Positions 1 through 8,541 of a DNA stretch of 64,000 nucleotides are shown here, piece by piece. Source of the DNA: Bacteroidales bacterium (GTDB lineage Bacteria; Bacteroidota; Bacteroidia; Bacteroidales; UBA932); the NCBI GenBank assembly GCA_017509755.1, contig JAFWOY010000029.1:124001-188000 (forward strand), written 5' to 3'. Within the stretch, counting starts at the first letter, position 1. Each line of letters starts with the position of its first letter. The notes under the pieces were generated by a model that saw only the letters and a program-made list of their open reading frames with translations, ran no database searches and was not told where the DNA came from. The position numbers and the translations under genes were made by a program.

Positions 1-1052
1 ATCTGCTCCTGGAGGCCGGCGCTGTTGTGAACGGGGTTGAGGTTGATCTCCTTGATGACGTCACCTTCCGTGATGCCGCCCTTGTCAGCCGGACCGTCTT
101 TCTGGACAGAAGCCACATAGACCCCATCGATATCGTTCAGGCCAGCCCGGGAGGCCACCTCCGCATTGACGTCCGTGATGCTGATGCCCAGCATCGCGCG
201 CTGCACGGCGCCGAACTCGATGAAATCGTCCACCACCTTGCTGACGATGTTGACCGGGACCGCGAAGGAATACCCCGCATACGAGCCGGTCCGGGAAATG
301 ATGGAGGTGTTGATACCGACCAGTTCACCGGCCGCATTGACAAGCGCGCCGCCGCTGTTGCCGGGGTTAACGGCCGCATCGGTCTGGATGAACGACTCGA
401 CCCTGTACTGGCCGTCGTAGTTCGGCATCGAACGGCCTTTGGCACTGACGATTCCGGCGGTAATGGTTGAGCGCAGGTCATACGGACTGCCGATGGCCAG
501 TACCCATTCACCGAGGCGCAGGTCATCGGAATTGCCGATCGGAACGACCGGAAGATCCTCAGCATCAACCTTGATCAGGGCGATGTCCGTGGCAGGGTCG
601 GTTCCGACGAGTCTGGCCGGATAAACCTTATTGTTTTCAAGGGTGACTTCAATCACGTCTGCCCCGGCGATCACATGGTTGTTGGTCACGATATAGCCGT
701 CGGGGCGGATGATGACACCGGAGCCCAGACCGACTTGGTCACGCGGCGTCTGGGCGAAGCCGAAGAGCAGGTCTAAAAGTGATCCGGGTTGCTGGTAATT
801 AGCCCGTTGTGTCACCTTTACATAGACGACGGCCTGGACGGCTGTCTCGGCGGCATCGGAGAAATTCGGGACCTCCTTCACCTCCACCCGGCGTTGCGGT
901 GCTGACTTTTTGTCAGTCACGCCGGATCCCACAATCGCGGCCATTTCGTCCTGGTCGCTCAGACGGCGGTCCATCGCCTTCTTGGCGGCCAAAAAACCCG
1001 TAAGTCCTGATACTGCGACAATTAAGAGCAGATAGAGAATTTTTTTAGCCAT
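1..1052 (-). CDS. HtrA/DegP-like serine protease (3' end cut by window edge)
   Basis: Envelope quality-control protease of the trypsin-like HtrA/Do family, partial because it runs off the left edge. The start ATG is the complement of 1050-1052. An N-terminal hydrophobic segment (residues about 4-22) suggests membrane anchoring or export. The triad is visible: His126 in TNNHVIAG, Asp156 in ATDIAL and Ser233 in NPGNSGGAL. A PDZ domain begins near residue 265 (MLGISITDV) and continues to the edge. It is divergent from dnaN. The family degrades or refolds misfolded periplasmic proteins; that role is inferred from the family. Confidence 0.93.
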   Translation of the reverse strand, partial: MAKKILYLLLIVAVSGLTGFLAAKKAMDRRLSDQDEMAAIVGSGVTDKKSAPQRRVEVKEVPNFSDAAETAVQAVVYVKVTQRANYQQPGSLLDLLFGFAQTPRDQVGLGSGVIIRPDGYIVTNNHVIAGADVIEVTLENNKVYPARLVGTDPATDIALIKVDAEDLPVVPIGNSDDLRLGEWVLAIGSPYDLRSTITAGIVSAKGRSMPNYDGQYRVESFIQTDAAVNPGNSGGALVNAAGELVGINTSIISRTGSYAGYSFAVPVNIVSKVVDDFIEFGAVQRAMLGISITDVNAEVASRAGLNDIDGVYVASVQKDGPADKGGITEGDVIKEINLNPVHNSAGLQEQ

Positions 1053-1068
1053 GTTGTCCTATTTTTAT

Positions 1069-1076
1069 TATATTTG
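1069..1076 (+). promoter_or_regulatory. Predicted -7 promoter box for dnaN
   Basis: TATATTTG matches the Bacteroidota -7 consensus TAnnTTTG and lies 46 nt before the dnaN ATG. No convincing -33 element was chosen by eye. Confidence 0.5.
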
Positions 1077-1121
1077 TAATTCATAAGAACGTGAAATAGA
1101 AATATAAAAATTATACCAAAT

Positions 1122-2249
1122 ATGAAATTTTCCGTTTCCAGCTCCGAATTGCTCAATGGCTTGATGTCCGTTTCCAAGGTCATCGTTCCCAAACCCACCA
1201 ACTCCATCCTGGAGAACTTCCTTTTCCAGCTGCAAGGCAACACCCTGACCGTGACCGCCTCCGACGGTGAGACAACGCTCAAGACCACGCTCCCCATCGC
1301 CCAGGTCAGCCAGGAAGGTTCCACGGCCGTACCGGCCAAGCTCCTGACTGATTCCCTCAAGGAGTTCCCCGACCAGCCCCTCTCTTTCAGCGTGGATGAG
1401 GGCAGTTCCGTGATGGATATCGTCTGGGCCAGCGGCGCCTCCAAGATTCCCTGCTTCGATGCGGCTGATTTCCCCGAGCTGCCGGTGATCGGCGAGATTG
1501 CCGAAAGCGTCATCATCCCCTCCTCCATCCTGCTCGACGGCATCAACAACACCATCTACGCCACGGCAGAAGAGGAGCTCCGTCCCGTGATGAACGGTAT
1601 CTTCTTCGACATTGATCCCGAAGTCACCACGCTGGTCGCTTCCGACGCCCACAAGCTCATCTGCTACAGTTTTGTCGGCGCCAAGCTTTCGCAGAAATCC
1701 AATTTCATCCTCCACAAGAAACCCGCTTCGATCCTCAAGAGCATCCTGGCCAAGTTCGACGAGGACATCACCATCCGCTACGACAACAAGAACGCCTATT
1801 TCAGCTTCGGCAGCAACATCCTGGTTTGCCGCCTCATTGAAGGCAACTACCCGGCCTACCGCAGCGTAATCCCCAAGAACAACAACAACAAGCTCGTGAT
1901 CGGCCGCACCGACCTGCTGGGCGTGGTCAAGCGTATCGCCGTCTGCTCCAACCAGATATCCAACCAGATCCGGCTCAAGCTCTCGCTCGGCGAAGTGCTC
2001 ATCTCCGCCCAGGACCTCGGCTTCTCGATGTCCGCCCATGAAACCCTGCCCTGCCAGTACGACGGACAGGAGATGGAGATCGGCTTCAAGGCCCCGTTCC
2101 TGCTTGAGATCCTCAACAACCTGCCGTACCAGAACATCTGCATGGAGCTGGCCGACCCGGCCCGCGCCGCGCTCATCGTCTCGGCCGACGAAGCCCGCCC
2201 GGGCCAGGACATCCGCGCCCTGCTGATGCCTGTGATGATCAACGCCTAA
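1122..2249 (+). CDS. dnaN: DNA polymerase III beta subunit (sliding clamp)
   Basis: Ring-shaped processivity clamp that tethers the replicative polymerase to DNA. The 375-residue length matches the family, and the N-terminus (MKFSVSSSELLNGLMSVSKV) is typical of Bacteroidales DnaN, with three repeated clamp folds across the chain. The C-terminus ends PVMINA, close to the usual clamp ending that contacts the polymerase. It starts a plus-strand run: the exonuclease follows 10 nt later, then a small protein and polysaccharide genes with overlapping ends. The long minus-strand frame opposite it is a codon-bias shadow. Confidence 0.97.
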   Translation: MKFSVSSSELLNGLMSVSKVIVPKPTNSILENFLFQLQGNTLTVTASDGETTLKTTLPIAQVSQEGSTAVPAKLLTDSLKEFPDQPLSFSVDEGSSVMDIVWASGASKIPCFDAADFPELPVIGEIAESVIIPSSILLDGINNTIYATAEEELRPVMNGIFFDIDPEVTTLVASDAHKLICYSFVGAKLSQKSNFILHKKPASILKSILAKFDEDITIRYDNKNAYFSFGSNILVCRLIEGNYPAYRSVIPKNNNNKLVIGRTDLLGVVKRIAVCSNQISNQIRLKLSLGEVLISAQDLGFSMSAHETLPCQYDGQEMEIGFKAPFLLEILNNLPYQNICMELADPARAALIVSADEARPGQDIRALLMPVMINA

Positions 2250-2259
2250 CCGGGTTCCC

Positions 2260-3051
2260 ATGCAGCTTTCCCTCAAGAACCCGCTCCTGTTCTTCGACAT
2301 CGAGAGTACAGGACTGAATGTCGCGTCCGACCGCATCGTGGAGATTTCCATCGTCAAGGTATCTCCCGGAGCGCCCGGCGAACCCAACAAGGTGGAAGTC
2401 AAGACGCGCCGCATCAATCCCACCATCCCCATCACCCCAGGCGCCCAGGCCGTCCACGGCATCAGCGACGAGGACGTGAAAGACTGCCCCACTTTCAAAC
2501 AAGTGGCCAAGTCGCTGGCCCGCTGGATGGAAGGCTGCGACATCGCCGGCTTCAACTCCCTGAAGTTCGACATCCCGATGCTGGCCGAAGAGTTCCTGCG
2601 GGCCGGCGTGGATTTCGATTTCCGGAAACGCAAGCTGGTGGACGTACAGAACATCTTCCATAAGAAAGAGCAGCGCACCCTCAAAGCGGCCTACAAGTTT
2701 TACTGTGGCCTCAACCTGGACAACGCCCACTCGGCCGAAGCCGACACGATGGCTACCTACGAAGTGCTGGAAGCCCAGCTCGACCGCTACGCGCACGACG
2801 AGGAAGATCCGCTCCAGAACGACGTCGGCTTCCTGGCCAAGTATTCGTGCCAGTCCCGTTTCGTCGACTATGCGGGCCGCATGATCCTCGACGAGAACGA
2901 CATTCCTGTCTTCAATTTCGGCAAGCACCGGGGCAAGAAGGTCACCGAAGTCCTCCAGAAAGAACCTTCCTACTACAGCTGGATCATGGACGGCGACTTC
3001 ACGCTCGACACCAAGCAGCAACTTACCAAAATCAAACTGTCGATGCAATGA
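2260..3051 (+). CDS. DEDDh 3'-5' exonuclease (DNA polymerase III epsilon-like)
   Basis: A 263-residue proofreading-type exonuclease. ExoI is visible as FFDIESTGL (Asp and Glu near residues 13-15), ExoII as GFNSLKFDIPML, and ExoIII as HSAEADTMATYEVL with the DEDDh histidine. The C-terminal third (FNFGKHRGKKVTEVL...YYSWIMDGDF) is the extra domain often seen in Bacteroidota homologues. Coming straight after dnaN, it is probably the replicative proofreading subunit or a repair exonuclease. Its TGA stop overlaps the next ATG (ATGA at 3048-3051), which implies translational coupling. Confidence 0.93.
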   Translation: MQLSLKNPLLFFDIESTGLNVASDRIVEISIVKVSPGAPGEPNKVEVKTRRINPTIPITPGAQAVHGISDEDVKDCPTFKQVAKSLARWMEGCDIAGFNSLKFDIPMLAEEFLRAGVDFDFRKRKLVDVQNIFHKKEQRTLKAAYKFYCGLNLDNAHSAEADTMATYEVLEAQLDRYAHDEEDPLQNDVGFLAKYSCQSRFVDYAGRMILDENDIPVFNFGKHRGKKVTEVLQKEPSYYSWIMDGDFTLDTKQQLTKIKLSMQ

Positions 3052-3497
3052 ACATCCACGTCGTCAGGCCCGGTGGAGACTGGTACTCCCGCCCGGACGT
3101 CACGCTCGTCCGGGACGCCGACCTCTTCTGCCTGCCTGATGACTGTACCGGAGCCCAGGCCTTCCGGGCCTGCTGCATCCGGATTGAGAAGGCCGGCAAG
3201 GCCATTGCACCGCCGTTTGCCCGCCGCTATTTCAACAGCACCGCCGACAGCATCCTGTTTTACGGAACGATGCCGGACGGCACATTGACGCCCTATCTCG
3301 ACCGAAGCACGTGGGTATCCCGGGATTTCCGTTCGGCCGACACGTTGGACGAAACCCTGCAAGCGCGCATCATCCAGGCCCTTTGCCGGATCAGCCTGCA
3401 CCTGTCCCTGCGCATCGGGGACTTCCTGCTTTTCGAACAGACGCCACCCACGCCGCTGCGGCGGGGTGATTTTATCGATACCATCGCCATCCTATGA
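3048..3497 (+). CDS. Small protein resembling a reduced fumarylacetoacetate hydrolase-like domain
   Basis: A 149-residue protein whose start is set by the ATGA overlap with the exonuclease; its own stop overlaps YfhO by 4 nt. The stretch KAGKAIAPPFARRYFN followed by a DFR motif recalls the part of Bacteroidota fumarylacetoacetate hydrolase-family proteins that reads (K)NGK.I...FA.RYYD...DFTARDL. It is shorter than that family (usually about 200 residues or more), and the acidic metal ligands are not obvious. It may be a degenerate, non-catalytic family member or an unrelated protein. Function unknown. Confidence 0.6.
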   Translation: MNIHVVRPGGDWYSRPDVTLVRDADLFCLPDDCTGAQAFRACCIRIEKAGKAIAPPFARRYFNSTADSILFYGTMPDGTLTPYLDRSTWVSRDFRSADTLDETLQARIIQALCRISLHLSLRIGDFLLFEQTPPTPLRRGDFIDTIAIL

Positions 3498-5953
3498 ATA
3501 GATTCCTCCAGCAATACGGTGCCTACCTGGCTGCCGCCGCCTTGTTCCTCCTCCTGGCTTTCGTCTATTGCAAACCTGTCCTCAGCGGGAAAGTGCTCCT
3601 GTCGGGCGATGATGTCAATGCCCGTTCCGCCATGCAGGAGAGCCTCCGCTATCACCAGGAGACCGGCGATTATACCTGGTGGAATGAAGCTGTATTCAGC
3701 GGCATGCCGAACTACCAGATCGGCGGCGGCCAGTACCAGTCCGACCGGCTTCTGACGCCGTTCCGCAATTTCCTGCACCGCGGACCGGCCCATCCGGCCT
3801 GGATCCTGATCTTCTATTTCGTGTGCTTTTTCATCCTGATGCGCTGTTTCGGGGTGGACAAATGGCTGTCGATCGTCGGCGCGATTGCCGTCGCGCTCTC
3901 CTCTTATTTCCTGGTCATCATCGCAGCCGGACATGGCGGCAAGACCATCGCCATTTCCTACATTTCACTGGTTGCGGCCGGCTTCTATCTGATCTACCGC
4001 AAGCGTTACGGTCTTGGCGCCATCTTCGTCATGCTCTTTACCGCCATGGGATTCAGCATCCATCCGCAGATGGCCTATTATCTTTTCATGATGATCGGCC
4101 TCTTCTTCCTGGCGGAGCTGTGGATCCATATCCGGGAAAAGCGCTGGAAAGACCTGGGGCTGGCCACACTGATATTTGTCGTGGCGCTTCTCATCGGCTT
4201 CGGCACTGGCTGCGGCAACATTTTCGCGAACCGGGAATATGCCGAGCAGACCATGCGCGGCGGCCATTCCGACCTGGTGAAGGAGGAATCCGGCGCACAA
4301 GTCTCCGAAGGGCTCGACCTGGACTACGCGACGCAATGGAGCTATGGCCGGGATGAAACATTCTCCTTCCTGGTGCCCGGTTTCAAGGGCGGTTCCTCCA
4401 CCCACCCGCTCGGCAAGGAATCCCATACCTGGAAATCCATCCTCAGCCTCGGCATGCCGGCTTCCACGGCCCGGGAATTCTGTGCCAATGCGCCCCTCTA
4501 TTGGGGGGAACAACCCTTTACGGCCGGCAATGTATATGTGGGGGCCATCGTCTGCTTCCTTTTCCTGCTGGGCTGCCTGATCGTCCCGGGACCTTACAAA
4601 TGGGCGCTGCTGGCCTCCACGGTCTTCTCCATCCTGCTGGCCTGGGGATACAATTGCATGTGGCTCACGGAATTCTTTTTCAACCACTTCCCGCTTTACA
4701 ACAAGTTCCGGGCAGTATCCTCTATCCTCATCGTGGCGGAGGTCGCCATGCCGCTGCTGGGATTCCTGGCGGTCAAAGCCATGATGGACGGAACGCTTCC
4801 CAATCCCAAAATCCGCAAGAGCCTCTTGATTGCAGGCGGAATCACGGCCGGCCTCTGCCTTGTCTTCGCCCTGCTGGGACGCAGCCTCTTTTCCTTTACG
4901 GCGCCCGGTGACGCAGCATTTGCCTCGCAGATTCCCCAGCCCGTGTACAGTGCCCTGCTGGAAGACCGTGCCGCCCTGCTGGTCCGGGATTCCTGGCGCA
5001 GCTTCGCCTTCATTGCCGCCGCTTTTGCCGTGCTTTTCTTCTTCAACGAAAAAAAACTCCGGGCCCCCTGGATGATCGCAGCCCTGGGTGTCCTGGTAGT
5101 GCTGGACATGTGGCCGGTGGACCGCCGCTATTTCAACGACGACTCTTTCCAGCAGCCCAAGAATACACAGGCCGTCTTCGCGATGCAGGAATACGAAAAG
5201 CAGATCCTGCAGGACCCGGATCCGCATTTCCGGGTCATGAATTTGACGGGCAATACTTTCAACGAATCCCGTACCTCTTATTACCTCAAGTCCATCGGCG
5301 GCTACCACGCCGCCAAACTCCGCCGCTACCAGGACTTGATTGACGAGCACCTGAGCCAGGGGCACATGCCGGTCATCGGCATGCTCAATGCGAAATACCT
5401 CATCGTCCCCGATGAGGGCCAGATCGCCATCCAGTTGAACCCCTATGCGCTGGGCAACGCCTGGTTCGTGGAAAAGCTCGTCCTGGCGGATGGCGCCCAA
5501 GCCGAGAGCGATGCGCTCAACACCATCGATGTAGCGACGACGGCCGTCCTGGACAAAGAATTCGCCCGCTTTGCCGTGAATCCGGAACCCGGCATCGCAC
5601 CGGACGCCGAAGTCCATCTCACGTCCTGGACACCCAAACAACTGGATTATGACGCTACGACCTCCACGCCGGGAACCCTGGTCTTTTCAGAAATCTATTA
5701 CCCCTACGGCTGGAAAGCCACGATCGACGGGCAGCCGGCGGAGCATTTCCGGGTCAATTACCTGCTGCGCGCCCTGAATGTCCCGGCAGGCAGCCATCAT
5801 ATCACCTTCCTCTTCGACCCCGACAGCGTCCGCAAGGGTGACGCCATCGCCACGACCTGCGTCGTGTTGATGTATCTGCTGATCCTTGCCATTGCTGGCT
5901 GGGGCGTCTATCGTTCCCGTAAGAAACGCAAGGATGCCGCAGCCGCGCATTAA
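3494..5953 (+). CDS. YfhO family multi-pass membrane protein
   Basis: An 819-residue integral membrane protein of the YfhO family. This large GT-C-like family includes proteins implicated in glycosylating surface polymers such as lipoteichoic acid in Firmicutes. The first membrane helix is near residues 10-30 (YLAAAALFLLLAFVY), followed by the conserved loop GDD...WWNEAVFSGMPNYQ. About a dozen helices follow, then a C-terminal extracytoplasmic region with the family's beta-sheet ending (PYGWKATIDGQPA) and a last helix near residue 790. Its end overlaps the next gene by 20 nt. Acceptor and donor are unknown. Confidence 0.88.
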   Translation: MNRFLQQYGAYLAAAALFLLLAFVYCKPVLSGKVLLSGDDVNARSAMQESLRYHQETGDYTWWNEAVFSGMPNYQIGGGQYQSDRLLTPFRNFLHRGPAHPAWILIFYFVCFFILMRCFGVDKWLSIVGAIAVALSSYFLVIIAAGHGGKTIAISYISLVAAGFYLIYRKRYGLGAIFVMLFTAMGFSIHPQMAYYLFMMIGLFFLAELWIHIREKRWKDLGLATLIFVVALLIGFGTGCGNIFANREYAEQTMRGGHSDLVKEESGAQVSEGLDLDYATQWSYGRDETFSFLVPGFKGGSSTHPLGKESHTWKSILSLGMPASTAREFCANAPLYWGEQPFTAGNVYVGAIVCFLFLLGCLIVPGPYKWALLASTVFSILLAWGYNCMWLTEFFFNHFPLYNKFRAVSSILIVAEVAMPLLGFLAVKAMMDGTLPNPKIRKSLLIAGGITAGLCLVFALLGRSLFSFTAPGDAAFASQIPQPVYSALLEDRAALLVRDSWRSFAFIAAAFAVLFFFNEKKLRAPWMIAALGVLVVLDMWPVDRRYFNDDSFQQPKNTQAVFAMQEYEKQILQDPDPHFRVMNLTGNTFNESRTSYYLKSIGGYHAAKLRRYQDLIDEHLSQGHMPVIGMLNAKYLIVPDEGQIAIQLNPYALGNAWFVEKLVLADGAQAESDALNTIDVATTAVLDKEFARFAVNPEPGIAPDAEVHLTSWTPKQLDYDATTSTPGTLVFSEIYYPYGWKATIDGQPAEHFRVNYLLRALNVPAGSHHITFLFDPDSVRKGDAIATTCVVLMYLLILAIAGWGVYRSRKKRKDAAAAH

Positions 5954-6737
5954 AATATACACCCGCTCCTTCGACCTGCGGCTCTATCGGCTTGCGAAAG
6001 GACTCTTCTGTGACTGGAAGGACACAGAAGGGAAGCCCATTCCCTGCGTACGGCTGACCGACCAGACGGCCGACGGTTATTTCTATACCATGCTGCGCGA
6101 CCAAGAATGCGATGTGGCCATCAATGTGGACGAAGACGCTTTCATCCTCGATCCCCAGGCCGTCCTGGACCTTGTCGGAACGCTGCTGGAAGGGGGTTAT
6201 GCCAACATCGGCTGCTCCGACGGCGACCCGGCGACCACCGGCCGGGACAAAACGGTCACCAACCCGTTTTTCAACGTCTTCAACCTCCAGCTGATCCGGA
6301 GCCGTTTTGACCGGAAGGCGATGGTCCGCCGCCTGGAAGACCGGGAGCCCTACTACCCGTTTTTCCATTGGTTGGCCGACACATTCCCTACGCTGTACCT
6401 GCCCGCACGCCGGCATGCGGACGGAATTACTACCATCGCGCTGGACCCGCAGGGCCGGACACTCTGTTTCCATACCTGGTTTTCGCGCTTCTACTCGATG
6501 CCATCCTGGATCGTCCGGCGCATCGAGCCGTCTCAAGGCATGCAGCGGCAGCGGATTGACGCCATCATCCGCGAAGCTTACCAGCTGCGCAGCAAGGATC
6601 TCCCGCATTTCGGAACGGCGGACCGGCTGGCATTCGCAGGCAACAAACTCATCCGCTGGCTCATCAAGATCCCGCAGCGCATCGCCCGCTGGCCCTACAA
6701 ACTCAAACGGCACATCGCCCGCAAGAAGGAGGCCTGA
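5934..6737 (+). CDS. Putative glycosyltransferase-like protein with an acidic DED motif
   Basis: A 267-residue cytoplasmic protein beginning at MPQPRIKIYTRSFDLRLYRL, inside the end of yfhO. The core reads CDVAINVDEDAFILDPQAV, which resembles the metal/nucleotide-sugar-binding DxD region of GT-A folds, and ANIGCSDGD follows. The C-terminus is strongly basic (IPQRIARWPYKLKRHIARKKEA), suggesting peripheral membrane association. It sits between yfhO and a GT2 gene with tiny spacings, so it most likely acts in the same surface-glycan pathway. The exact family was not recognised. Confidence 0.65.
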   Translation: MPQPRIKIYTRSFDLRLYRLAKGLFCDWKDTEGKPIPCVRLTDQTADGYFYTMLRDQECDVAINVDEDAFILDPQAVLDLVGTLLEGGYANIGCSDGDPATTGRDKTVTNPFFNVFNLQLIRSRFDRKAMVRRLEDREPYYPFFHWLADTFPTLYLPARRHADGITTIALDPQGRTLCFHTWFSRFYSMPSWIVRRIEPSQGMQRQRIDAIIREAYQLRSKDLPHFGTADRLAFAGNKLIRWLIKIPQRIARWPYKLKRHIARKKEA

Positions 6738-6739
6738 AG

Positions 6740-7567
6740 ATGGCAAAAGTGTCCCTGATCATTCCCGTCTATAATGCCGCCGGTTCCATCGGCGCCTGTC
6801 TCGACTCGGTCCTGGCCCAGTCTCTCGACGCGCTGGAAATCATCCTGGTCGATGACCACGGGCAGGACGACAGCATTGCACGGGCGAAGCAGCATATAGT
6901 CTCCTACAACGGACCCAAGCAGTTCAAGTTCATCGTCACAAAGGCCAACGCCGGACCCGGCGCCGCCCGAAACTGTGGCATCGAAGCCGCAAGAGGCCGT
7001 TTCATCGCTTTCCTGGACAGCGACGACACTCTCGCGCCCGACTTCTGCCAGCGCCTGTATGAAGCGGCTACCCGCACGGAAGCAGACATGGCATGCGGCT
7101 CCATTTCCTTCGACTTTCCCGACGGGGCATCTGTCATCCGGCGCAATCCGCCCGTCCGGGACGGGGCTTTCGAGGGAAAGGCCAAACGCGCCTATCTGCG
7201 CCGTTTCAAATCGTATTTCACCACCTGTCTATACAGCAGGAGCCTGCTGGCCGACAACGGCATCCGCTTTCCGGATACGCGCAGCGCCGAAGACAGTTGC
7301 TTCCTGACCTGCAGTCTGCTTGCCGCCCGAAGGATTGCCGGGGACGACGGCGCCATCTACCACTATGCAATCCATCCTGCTTCTACCAGCCAGCGCAAGG
7401 ACCCGGCACGGTACAGAAACCGGCTTGCCAGCTTCCGTGCCCTGGTCGCATTCGCCCAAGAAAAAGGGCTGTACAAACCTTACCGGGGAACACTCCGGCT
7501 GCTTGTCCTGAAAAAGGGCTACCTGCTCGCTGCCAAAGACTACCTGACAAACAATCTGTTCAAATAA
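6740..7567 (+). CDS. Glycosyltransferase family 2
   Basis: A 275-residue GT-A fold enzyme. The N-terminus KVSLIIPVYNAAGSI is the typical GT2 start, with EIILVDDHGQDDS for the nucleotide site, GPGAARNCGIEAARG, and FLDSDDTL carrying the metal-binding DxD-like motif. SAEDSCFL is in the place of the catalytic ED region. It transfers a sugar from a nucleotide donor to a glycan or lipid-linked acceptor; the sugar cannot be told. It is part of the plus-strand run and its TAA overlaps the next ATG by one base (TAATG). Confidence 0.9.
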   Translation: MAKVSLIIPVYNAAGSIGACLDSVLAQSLDALEIILVDDHGQDDSIARAKQHIVSYNGPKQFKFIVTKANAGPGAARNCGIEAARGRFIAFLDSDDTLAPDFCQRLYEAATRTEADMACGSISFDFPDGASVIRRNPPVRDGAFEGKAKRAYLRRFKSYFTTCLYSRSLLADNGIRFPDTRSAEDSCFLTCSLLAARRIAGDDGAIYHYAIHPASTSQRKDPARYRNRLASFRALVAFAQEKGLYKPYRGTLRLLVLKKGYLLAAKDYLTNNLFK

Positions 7568-8541
7568 TGGGGAAACTGATCAAAGTCGCCTTCGTGGATT
7601 TCGAACCGGGCTTCGAACCCGAAAAGAGCCTGCTCTACCGCATGCTCCTGCATAACTACCAGGTTGAACTGAGCAAGGAACCGGATTACCTGTTCTACTC
7701 GAACTATGGGGAACGGCACCTGCACTACGATTGCGTGCGGATCTTCTACACCCGGGAGAACATCACGCCGGATTTCAACTTCTGCGACTACGCCATCGCG
7801 CTGGACTACCTGACCCTCGGCGACCGGTACTTCCGCTTCCCGGCCTATTATCTGGACCGTGAAACCTTTGCCCAGATGAACGACAAGACCTACTTCACAT
7901 CCGACAATATCCGGAGCAAAGGCTGCTTCTGCGGTTTCCACTATGAGGCGGAAGCGGATACGCCGGAACGGAACCTGTTCTTCGACCGCCTCTCGGAGTA
8001 CCGGGCCGTGGAATCGGGTGGAGCGCTTCGCAATACGCTCGAAGGCGTCGTCTCCGAGAAGCAACCCTTCCTGGCCAACTGCAAATTCAGCATCGCCTTT
8101 GAGGAATGCAGCCAGCCCGGCTACACCTCCCCCGTTTTGATGGAGGCATTCGCCGCCCAAACCATCCCGATCTACTGGGGCAATCCCTTCATCGGCAGGG
8201 AGTTCAACACGCAGGCCTTCGTCAACTGCCACGACTTCCGCTCCTGGAGCGAGGTCATCGATGCCGTGCGGCGCATCGACCAGAACGATGAACTCTATCT
8301 CAAAATGATGCGGACTCCGGCCCTGACCGGCCCCGAACGGGACATCGACCGCATGGAGGAGAACCTGCTGGCCTTCCTCTCCAGCATCTTCGAGCGGCCG
8401 CTGGAACGTGCCTACCGCAGAAGCCGCGCCGTTGCTCGCAACACGTTCGAAAAGAGAGCCCGGATCAAGGGAGTCCTTTACCGGATCAGCCCATGGGGTC
8501 TGCTGGAAATCGTCAAATCGCTTTTGATGAAGCGTCGATAG
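7567..8541 (+). CDS. GT10 alpha-1,3-fucosyltransferase-like glycosyltransferase
   Basis: A 324-residue protein starting MGKLIKVAFVDFEPGF; the start is fixed by the TAATG overlap. The alpha-1,3-fucosyltransferase signature is visible: CKFSIAFEECSQPGYTSPVL, then AQTIPIYWGNP and FNTQAFVNCHDF, where typical family members read FAFENS...GYVTEK...PVYWG. The N-terminal half carries VRIFYTREN and FCDYAIALDY, also family-like. The C-terminus is basic. It probably adds fucose or a related deoxyhexose to a surface glycan, which is a family inference. Its 3' end overlaps the converging WbsX-like gene by 29 nt. Confidence 0.85.
   Translation: MGKLIKVAFVDFEPGFEPEKSLLYRMLLHNYQVELSKEPDYLFYSNYGERHLHYDCVRIFYTRENITPDFNFCDYAIALDYLTLGDRYFRFPAYYLDRETFAQMNDKTYFTSDNIRSKGCFCGFHYEAEADTPERNLFFDRLSEYRAVESGGALRNTLEGVVSEKQPFLANCKFSIAFEECSQPGYTSPVLMEAFAAQTIPIYWGNPFIGREFNTQAFVNCHDFRSWSEVIDAVRRIDQNDELYLKMMRTPALTGPERDIDRMEENLLAFLSSIFERPLERAYRRSRAVARNTFEKRARIKGVLYRISPWGLLEIVKSLLMKRR

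Noticed and set aside
1068..2684. Minus-strand frame of 538 codons opposite dnaN
   Set aside because: It is antisense shadow spanning dnaN and part of the exonuclease.
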